From: an uncultured Oscillospiraceae bacterium
GTDB taxonomy: Bacteria > Bacillota > Clostridia > Oscillospirales > Acutalibacteraceae
Assembly (NCBI GenBank): GCA_902495835.1
Contig: CABUYS010000034.1
Coordinates: 1-12,070 of the forward strand
Length of the DNA: 12,070 nt
Direction: 5' to 3'
The translations under genes and the position numbers were made by a program. Positions 6,671-12,070 of the stretch are shown here, piece by piece. The notes below the pieces were generated by a model. The model had not been told where the DNA came from. It did no database searches and saw nothing but the letters and a program-made list of their open reading frames with translations. Position 1 is the stretch's first letter. Each line of letters opens with the position of its first letter.

Positions 6671-6901
6671 ATGTCATTAAATAATTTGTCATTTGGTGAA
6701 GAGTTCTGTTTAGAGGAAGAAACTCAACTGGGTGAAAAAGATGAAGTTGCTGTTTTTCTGTGTGTTCTCTGTGGCTTAGGGACAGTTGCCGGGTGTATCT
6801 TATGTGGATGTGAAATTCCCGTACTTTTCGGCGTAGGTTCAGCCGTTTTTGCAGAGGCCGGTGTAGCAGCGACTGCCGCGGGTATTATAACACCGCTATA
6901 A
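6671..6901 (+). CDS. Sactipeptide-like RiPP precursor peptide
   Basis: This 76-residue peptide is the likely substrate of the two radical SAM enzymes downstream. The ATG at 6671 is chosen because GGAGGA (6658-6663) lies 7 nt upstream. Residues 1-25 are acidic and leader-like (MSLNNLSFGEEFCLEEETQL, then GEKDE). Residues 26-76 form the putative core: VAVFL, then Cys31, 34, 42, 45 and 47 in CVLCGLGTVAGCILCGC, then a Gly/Ala/Val-rich tail (EIPVLFGVGSAVFAEAG and VAATAAGIITPL). Sactipeptides (subtilosin A, thuricin CD, thurincin H) have N-terminal core Cys linked by thioethers to alpha carbons in a hydrophobic C-terminal half, and this layout fits. Cys13 in the leader is odd. No double-Gly cleavage site is visible. 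The cleavage position and crosslinks are not determinable here. It resembles no peptide I can name. Confidence 0.8.
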   Translation: MSLNNLSFGEEFCLEEETQLGEKDEVAVFLCVLCGLGTVAGCILCGCEIPVLFGVGSAVFAEAGVAATAAGIITPL

Positions 6902-6920
6902 ATAATTCTGATGTATATGC

Positions 6921-6946
6921 GTAGAAGGGCTTTTAAGCCCTTCTAC
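6921..6946 (+). promoter_or_regulatory. Intercistronic hairpin between precursor and maturase
   Basis: GTAGAAGGGCTT and AAGCCCTTCTAC are perfect 12-nt complements separated by TT, giving about 10-11 bp of real stem. No U-tract follows (TGCTAATAGG), so it should stall or stabilise rather than fully terminate. It probably protects the precursor mRNA and lowers expression of the downstream enzymes, as in many bacteriocin operons (inference). Confidence 0.75.
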
Positions 6947-6967
6947 TGCTAATAGGAGGGAAAATTA

Positions 6968-8373
6968 TTGAAAGGTATCAAGTTTTCGAGCAAATCCGGT
7001 AACTTATATTTTTATGATGATTTAGCGGGGCATATTTTTAACATAAATGATGACGAAAATATGGAAGCTATTCAAAAAATACACACTGAATTAAACCTTA
7101 AAAATAGTAATTTAGAAAAAACGAATTTGGTATAGAGGATGTTAAAGATTATCTGTATGGTTTAGGCGAAGGCTTCAAACAACTAATGTTAGAAGTATCG
7201 TCAGCCTGCAATTTTCGATGTAAGTATTGTACTTACTCAGAGTATTATGAATCTACACGGTGTCATGGCACGGAAAATATGAGTTTCTCTGTGGCAAAAA
7301 AAGCTATTGATTATTATTTTAAAAATTTTGAAATAATACATAAAAGAAATGCTCTTAGAAAACCAATAATTAATTTTTACGGTGGCGAGCCACTACTTAA
7401 TTACAAGTTGATAAAAGAATGTGTTGAATATGTCAAAAAAAGCTATTCGAAATATGCTCATAACGTGATGTACTATATCACTACTAATGGCTGGCTACTT
7501 ACTGATGACGTTCAAAAGTTTTTATATGAAAATAAATTTAACACAGTTGTAAGTATCGATGGATATAAAGAAAACCATGATAGAAATAGATTAACCATAA
7601 CAGGAGAAAAAACTTTTGATACAGTAATAGATAATTATAACAAAATGAAGTTAAAATATCCTGATGCAAGTTTGGCTGCCGCATCTTGTATAGATTATAA
7701 AACCGATATGGAAAAAATAATGGAATTTAGCAACAAAAACAATATTGATTTCATCGCCACTAATTTTGTAGAAAGCAATATGAGTACATATTATGATCAG
7801 TTTTCTGTGGATGATCAGTTAGCCTTCTCACAAAAATGGGGTAAACTTAAAAACATGATGTTTGATATGGTTAAAAACAAGTTCCACAGTGGCAATAAGT
7901 TTTTAGCCCATTACATTAGCCGTGTTTATAAAGATATAGTGTTTTACCCTAAAATGGGCAATATTAGATCAAAAGTGAGTCCTTATTCCGGAAGTTGCAT
8001 AATGGGCGAAAAAATTTATGTAGATGTTAAAGGAAACTTTTTCTTATGCGAAAAAGTAGGCTGTAAATTCAATTTTGGAAACGTTGACACTGGAATTGAT
8101 TTTGAAAGAGTAGTCGAAATGTTTAGAAAATATAGAGACAAGGCTTGCAATAGGTGCAAAGATTGTGATATTACAAAACTATGTGGTCTGTGTTTTAAAG
8201 ATTTAGATAGTGATTTTAACTTTTCTAAGGATAAGGATATATGTAAAATGCAGCGAGAAAATAAGAAACATGTTCTGGAGGAATATGTTACCCTTATGGA
8301 ATTATCTCCACAACTTTTTGATGAAAACACATCACAATATTATAAAAAATTAAATAAAGGAGATGTGTGCTAG
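6968..8373 (+). CDS. Radical SAM/SPASM peptide maturase 1, split by a one-base shift
   Basis: This enzyme probably forms thioether (or related) crosslinks in the precursor using S-adenosylmethionine and Fe-S clusters. GGAGGG (6955-6960) precedes a TTG start at 6968. The first frame reads MKGIKFSSKSGNLYFYDDLA, then GHIFNINDDE, and stops at TAG 7133-7135. Adding one base in the A6 run (7116-7121) joins it to FGIEDVKDYLYGLGEGFKQL, then MLEVSSACNFRCKYC, which matches the usual sequence before the 4Fe-4S motif. The joined protein would be about 468 residues: an N-terminal leader-binding-type region, CX3CX2C, FYGGEPL, ITTNG and VSIDG, then a SPASM domain with Cys in CIMG, FFLCEK, CNRCKDC and LCGLC patterns, plus a late CK. 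The 395-codon piece from ATG 7186 alone would start inside the first barrel strand, so it is not a natural start. The stop overlaps the next gene. Confidence 0.85.
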
Positions 8374-9449
8374 TGTTTTTCAGACTTTTGCCCGAGGTAT
8401 ATTTGATAATGGGCAAGAATAAATCTTTTCTTCAAAATATATCTGCAAAAAAGGCATTTTGGATAAATAACAATGTTGCCAACCTGATAAAAACTTGTGA
8501 AAACAATGCTCCTATTCCGGCAGAATTTTTAGAATATGCCAAGGAACTTGAAAAAAATAAATGGGGAAAAATTACTAAAACACCAATTTTTGTGGAAAAA
8601 TTAAGGCCTTCAAATATAATGGATACCAGACAAATTCATAGTAAAGCCCCTATTATAAATTATGCTACCATAAAACTGACTGACCGTTGCAATCTAAACT
8701 GTAATAAATGTGGAAAAGTTTTTTGCCCTTCTTGCTTAAAAAGGGGCACCAATGATATTATGGACATATCTACCGTAAAATTTATTATTAAAAATCTTAA
8801 AAATTATAGATGCAAAACCGTGTTGCTTACAGGTGGAGAAGTAACACTAATTCCCGATCTTAAATATATTTGCGATACGATTGTCAAGAGCGGTTTACGT
8901 GTTGTTATAAGCACTAACGGTATTAATAAGTTAGATAAGTATTTTATGAATTTTGATATACTTATATCAGTTTTTTCAAAGGAACAATTAATGAAAATTA
9001 TTGACAATTATAAAGAATTCAATAATGTTACCGTGGTGAACTATTTTAGTGATACTAGATTTCCTTTATTACCAAAAACTTGGAAATGTATAAACAGGAC
9101 AAACGAAAATCATAAAATTACCCGAAAAAGTTTAATTAACATGTCGGTGGACAGATTTTATATGCGACAAACAAAAAGCACTTGCCTTAGTGGTAAAATA
9201 GTCATAGATGAATGTGGAGATATTTATCCTTGTTTAGAAGCGATAAAACATCAGAAAAAAGCTGGTAACATAAATGAATTACCTTGGGAGGACATTGTAC
9301 AGGTATTATCTGAAAAATTTTGGAACGAAAAAATAGATAATCACAAAATTTGTAAAGATTGTGAGTTTAGATATGCTTGTAATTCGTGTTTTTTTGACGA
9401 CGTAGAAAAAAATTGCTGTTATAATTTGGAGGTGGGAACATGGAAATAA
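8367..9449 (+). CDS. Radical SAM/SPASM-like peptide maturase 2
   Basis: This is a second radical SAM enzyme acting on the same pathway. In the 360-residue reading, the cluster motif is C108-NLN-C112-NK-C115, the glycine motif is LLTGGEVTL (about 153-161), and STNG follows at 182-185. The C-terminal part is SPASM/twitch-like: TCLSGKIVIDECGDIYPCL (272-290), a GN turn at 300-301, then CKDCEFRYACNSC (329-341). An additional CPSC (120-123) directly after the cluster motif is unusual. Residues 20-75 before the barrel could be a small leader-recognition domain (weak). Start choice is uncertain: GTG 8367 lies 4 nt after AGGAG (8358-8362), GTG 8373 lies 10 nt after it, and ATG 8409 has GAGG 11 nt upstream. 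It overlaps the previous stop by 7 nt and the ABC gene by 10 nt. Two radical SAM enzymes per cluster also occur in thuricin CD (TrnC, TrnD). Confidence 0.9.
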   Translation: MLVFFRLLPEVYLIMGKNKSFLQNISAKKAFWINNNVANLIKTCENNAPIPAEFLEYAKELEKNKWGKITKTPIFVEKLRPSNIMDTRQIHSKAPIINYATIKLTDRCNLNCNKCGKVFCPSCLKRGTNDIMDISTVKFIIKNLKNYRCKTVLLTGGEVTLIPDLKYICDTIVKSGLRVVISTNGINKLDKYFMNFDILISVFSKEQLMKIIDNYKEFNNVTVVNYFSDTRFPLLPKTWKCINRTNENHKITRKSLINMSVDRFYMRQTKSTCLSGKIVIDECGDIYPCLEAIKHQKKAGNINELPWEDIVQVLSEKFWNEKIDNHKICKDCEFRYACNSCFFDDVEKNCCYNLEVGTWK

Positions 9450-10192
9450 TAGCAAATAGAATTTGTAAAAAAATAGATTCCAAAACTATACTTAATGACA
9501 TAACTTTGCGTATAAAAAACGGATCCATATATGGATTAATAGGTCCAAACGGTGCCGGTAAAACCACTTTTTCACGTTTGCTTATGAACATATACATTCC
9601 CACTTCAGGAACTATAACCATTAATGGTATAGATACAACATCTGATGATTTTGAAAACATTAAACCATATATTTCATGCGTGATGGATAATTTGGGATTA
9701 TATAAAAATTTAACCGTTTCGGAAAATGTTGAATTCTTCCATAGAATATATTTCCCTAAAGCGTCTAGTATTGAAAGAAGTAATTCTATAAAAAAATCTC
9801 TCGAAATATTTGGGTTACAAGATAAACAAACCAGTAGAATAAATTTTCTTTCCAAAGGAGAACGGCAAAGATTAGCGCTGGCACGTGCATGCCTAAACAG
9901 ACCAAAATTAATTATATTGGATGAACCTACAACAGGACTTGATGTAGAAGGTGTCTTGCTTGTAAGACGTTATATCCAAGAATTAAAAAATCAAGGTACA
10001 ACCGTTTTAATAAATTCTCATAATCTTAGTGAACTCGAAAAAGTTTGTGATTATTATGGTTTTATAAATAAAGGAAATATAATTGAACAAGGCAATTTTG
10101 ATAAACTCGTTGAGAAATATAGTAAAAGATTAAATACTCATAATATAAGTTTAGAGGATATTTATAGGGTGATATTTAATGTGGAAGAATAA
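9440..10192 (+). CDS. ABC transporter ATP-binding protein (bacteriocin immunity/export type)
   Basis: This 250-residue ATPase powers the two membrane proteins encoded next. Walker A is GPNGAGKTT (35-43), the signature is LSKGERQRLALARA (137-150), Walker B is LIILDEPTTGLD (157-168) and the H-loop is INSHNLSELE (191-200). The Q-loop position carries Asp83 (VMDNLGLYKNLT) instead of Gln, something also met in bacteriocin-associated ATPases, from memory. GGAGG (9428-9432) lies 7 nt before the ATG, and the gene starts inside the end of the second maturase. With two separate permeases of about 210-230 residues the set resembles LanFEG immunity pumps (ATPase plus two six-helix permeases) more than a C39-peptidase exporter. 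Whether it exports the mature peptide, protects the producer, or does both cannot be told from sequence. Confidence 0.95.
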   Translation: MEIIANRICKKIDSKTILNDITLRIKNGSIYGLIGPNGAGKTTFSRLLMNIYIPTSGTITINGIDTTSDDFENIKPYISCVMDNLGLYKNLTVSENVEFFHRIYFPKASSIERSNSIKKSLEIFGLQDKQTSRINFLSKGERQRLALARACLNRPKLIILDEPTTGLDVEGVLLVRRYIQELKNQGTTVLINSHNLSELEKVCDYYGFINKGNIIEQGNFDKLVEKYSKRLNTHNISLEDIYRVIFNVEE

Positions 10193-10802
10193 AGTAAGCA
10201 AATTAAAAATCTTTATGTGGTATTACAATAAATCTTTTAAAAACCAAGGATTTCTCTATACTGCATTAGCGTTACTAAACATTTTTATTTTAATCAAAAA
10301 TTTGCCGATGTGGTACTTACTGATTGGCTGCTTCACACTATATATTGCTTCAACTTGCCACATGGTAAGCCCCTCAAATTCCGCATTGGCTTGCACTCCA
10401 CTAAAAATAAAAGATATTATTAAAGCAAACTCATTGATTTTGCTGATTAAATTTTCAATCATTTGTCTGATAGCATTGTTTATTAAAGTCGTTTTTGAAA
10501 AACCTTTTAATTTTATAAGTTTGATGTATATTCCTCAAATATTCCTGTATATAATCTTGGCGTATTCCATATTAAATCTACTGTTTGCTGTCGAATGTTA
10601 TGTGCCTCAGAAATATCGTAACCCTACAATTTATTTAATTATAGCTTTTTTCGTTGGTTTGTGTACTGCACTATACAAACTAACTTTGGCTTGGAGTAGT
10701 ACCGCATTGGTAATTTTATCACTAATCATATTAATGATTTCGAATATATTAATAAAAAAATTGTCTTACGAAATAATATTTTGCAAAGGGGCAAGTCAAT
10801 GA
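10179..10802 (+). CDS. ABC-2-type permease subunit 1
   Basis: This 207-residue integral membrane protein has a basic, hydrophilic N-terminus (about 1-24) followed by roughly six hydrophobic segments: about 25-44, 45-62, 84-106, 112-135, 150-168 and 172-195, separated by short polar loops. No soluble domain or signal peptide is present. It is the likely membrane partner of the preceding ATPase, with which it overlaps by 14 nt, and of the next permease, with which it overlaps by 4 nt (ATGA). Translation is therefore probably coupled. Only a weak AGGG (10167-10170) precedes the ATG, in keeping with coupling. Sequence-based family naming is not possible here; the role comes from topology and neighbours, and resembles LanE/LanG immunity permeases. 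Confidence 0.8.
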   Translation: MWKNKVSKLKIFMWYYNKSFKNQGFLYTALALLNIFILIKNLPMWYLLIGCFTLYIASTCHMVSPSNSALACTPLKIKDIIKANSLILLIKFSIICLIALFIKVVFEKPFNFISLMYIPQIFLYIILAYSILNLLFAVECYVPQKYRNPTIYLIIAFFVGLCTALYKLTLAWSSTALVILSLIILMISNILIKKLSYEIIFCKGASQ

Positions 10803-11491
10803 ACGCATTAATTTGGAAAAAATTTAAATGGATTACTCAAAATATAAAAACTTTTTTGTATTTTTTCATGGTACCTATAGGCATTGCGGTATGGCTATTT
10901 TTCTCAACAAATAATAAAGATGCACTAATATGCTATTTCCCCTTTATTTCTATATTAATAGGAATACTTTTTGACCAAATGGATATAGAAAATATTACCA
11001 ATAAAGGATATGCGCTTTATACTCCTATATCGCTAAAGAAAGGCTGGATATATAACGCATTTATCAGTTGGGGATTTAGGTTTATTTATTCAACAATTAT
11101 AGTGACTTTGGGACTATTTTTTTACAAATTTATATACGGGTGCCCATATGTAACTTTTACTACATTTTCGAAAGGAATATTAAATGGTTTGTCGGCTTTT
11201 GGGATAGTTCTTTTTGCAACTCAATATGAAGTGAATTTTGCTAAGTGGAAACAGTATCTTTCTTTTGCATGGGTAATACCTGTTTTATTATGCGCAGTTA
11301 TGTGTGAAAATAGTATAAGTGATATAATTCCAACTGACATATTTACTTTGATTTATATATTTATATTTTCCGTTTTTCTTATTTGTACAGCACTTATTAT
11401 TAATAAAAATATAAACACAGAAAAATTTATATTATCGTTAGAAAAAATCAAAAAAATAGCATCTGCACATTTTAACGTAATGGATGAATGA
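10799..11491 (+). CDS. ABC-2-type permease subunit 2
   Basis: This 230-residue membrane protein begins MNALIWKKFKW, a basic cytoplasmic start typical of LanE/LanG-like subunits. About six hydrophobic spans follow: FLYFFMVPIGIAVWLFF, an ICYFPFISILIGILF span, a FISWGFRFIYSTIIVTLGLF span, an ILNGLSAFGIVLFA span, a YLSFAWVIPVLLCAVM span and a FTLIYIFIFSVFLICTALII span. The ATG at 10799 is preferred to the in-frame TTG at 10781 because AAAGGGG (10785-10791) sits 7 nt before it and because it forms an ATGA overlap with the previous stop. It probably pairs with the first permease and the ATPase as an immunity or export pump. The hydrophilic C-terminal tail (about 212-230) is Lys-rich. Confidence 0.8.
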   Translation: MNALIWKKFKWITQNIKTFLYFFMVPIGIAVWLFFSTNNKDALICYFPFISILIGILFDQMDIENITNKGYALYTPISLKKGWIYNAFISWGFRFIYSTIIVTLGLFFYKFIYGCPYVTFTTFSKGILNGLSAFGIVLFATQYEVNFAKWKQYLSFAWVIPVLLCAVMCENSISDIIPTDIFTLIYIFIFSVFLICTALIINKNINTEKFILSLEKIKKIASAHFNVMDE

Positions 11492-11515
11492 AATATTTTT
11501 ATTGGAGTTGTTAAA

Positions 11516-12070
11516 ATGAATGTTTTTTTGTATTTTAAAAAATATTTGAATCGTGATATTGCACTGCAGTGTCTGGATTATTATGAAGAAAATGATATAT
11601 TTTTGAGTACTGGTGATAAATATTTTTTACTGAAAGAAGAACTAACCAATAAAAAAATAAGTTACATAGATATGGCAAAATTCATAACTGAAACTCGTGG
11701 ATCACAGTTTTCTTTTTTTAGAAAGTACAATCCTATTATTTATAAAATGTATCATAACAATAGAAATGATAAATCACCTGTAAATCAAAATTTAGATATA
11801 GAGAAGGCTATTTTTATAAAGCCAAATTTTCAAGATGACTTACTCTGTAAGAAACTTTCTAATACTATAAAACAGAATCGAGATAGAGAGTACTTAATTG
11901 TTGATTTAAGGCATTCAGTAGGCGGAAACGTAAAAAACTGTGCAGCGCTTTGTAATATGCTACTACCCAAGTGCAATATTTTTACGCAAAATTTTAAAAA
12001 TAGAACAGTTACATATCTTTCTGATGAAAATAATTTTAAATTTAAAAAGGTGTTTGTTTTAGTAGATAAA
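11516..12070 (+). CDS. S41-family (C-terminal processing type) peptidase, 3' end missing
   Basis: The frame is open from ATG 11516 to the window edge (185 codons seen). GGAG (11504-11507) lies 8 nt upstream, and the gene follows the second permease by 24 nt. Residues 98-152 read KAIFIKPNFQDDLLCKKLSN, then EYLIVDLRHSVGGN and ALCNMLLPK, which is the S41 core (YIRIxSF, then LIxDLRxNxGG, then LLP). The last residues, KVFVLVDK, come just before the expected catalytic TASAAE-like Ser/Lys segment, which lies outside the window. There is no signal peptide or PDZ domain in the seen part, so it is probably cytoplasmic. Thuricin CD carries an S41 peptidase (TrnP) and other sactipeptide clusters have them too, so leader removal or C-terminal trimming of the modified peptide is a reasonable inference. 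Its active-site residues could not be checked. Confidence 0.85.
   Translation, partial: MNVFLYFKKYLNRDIALQCLDYYEENDIFLSTGDKYFLLKEELTNKKISYIDMAKFITETRGSQFSFFRKYNPIIYKMYHNNRNDKSPVNQNLDIEKAIFIKPNFQDDLLCKKLSNTIKQNRDREYLIVDLRHSVGGNVKNCAALCNMLLPKCNIFTQNFKNRTVTYLSDENNFKFKKVFVLVDK

Noticed and set aside
6504..6692. 62-codon minus-strand frame
   Set aside because: It is a very AT-rich chance frame that crosses the RiPP promoter and precursor start, with no ribosome site or recognisable content.
7186..7188. ATG 7186 as the genuine start of the first maturase
   Set aside because: It leaves only seven residues before the cluster motif, has no properly spaced ribosome site, and there is clear coding sense upstream in both frames around the A6 run.
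9367..9855. 162-codon minus-strand frame opposite the ABC ATPase
   Set aside because: It is antisense shadow of a clearly coding ABC gene; the translation shows no family features.

Overview
The window reads as an AT-rich, low-GC Gram-positive genome, most likely a Bacillota/Clostridia-type bacterium. This is inferred from the strong AAGGAGG-like ribosome binding sites, near-consensus sigma-A promoters, U-tract terminators, SmpB, a one-piece tmRNA and clostridial-style radical SAM genes. I cannot name a species. All convincing genes lie on the + strand.

Layout. Positions 1-270 hold an eroded IS200/IS605-type Y1 transposase fragment and a terminator. Positions 406-2584 hold a consensus promoter, two tandem paralogous secreted proteins with beta-helix-like motifs and Gly/Asn-rich repeats, and a terminator. 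Positions 2590-2970 have no gene but contain hairpins, an orphan terminator and a diverged direct repeat. Positions 2974-4524 are the trans-translation locus: promoter, smpB, a small LURP-one/YxjI-like gene, ssrA (tmRNA, CCA encoded) and a terminator. Positions 4525-6590 are about 2 kb of decayed DNA with remnants of an XRE-type regulator and a phage-type DNA adenine methylase, consistent with an old mobile element next to ssrA.

Positions 6595 to the right edge hold the main system, a RiPP (ribosomally made, modified peptide) operon. A clear promoter drives a 76-residue precursor whose C-terminal half has a tight Cys cluster (CVLCGLGTVAGCILCGC) followed by a small/hydrophobic tail, the layout of sactipeptides such as subtilosin A and thuricin CD. 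A strong hairpin follows, then two radical SAM/SPASM-type maturases, an ABC ATPase, two small six-helix-type permeases (LanFEG-like immunity/export) and an S41-family peptidase cut by the window edge. Two radical SAM enzymes plus an ABC system plus an S41 peptidase is the gene content of the thuricin CD cluster, in a different order and with a different precursor.

The genes from the first maturase to the second permease are packed with overlaps of 4-14 nt, so they are probably co-transcribed and translationally coupled. The first maturase is split by a one-base shift in an A6 run (7116-7121). That may be an assembly error, a slippage-controlled switch or real inactivation, and it decides whether the system is live. 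The tmRNA is unusual: it is about 431 nt long and has two competing tag reading frames.
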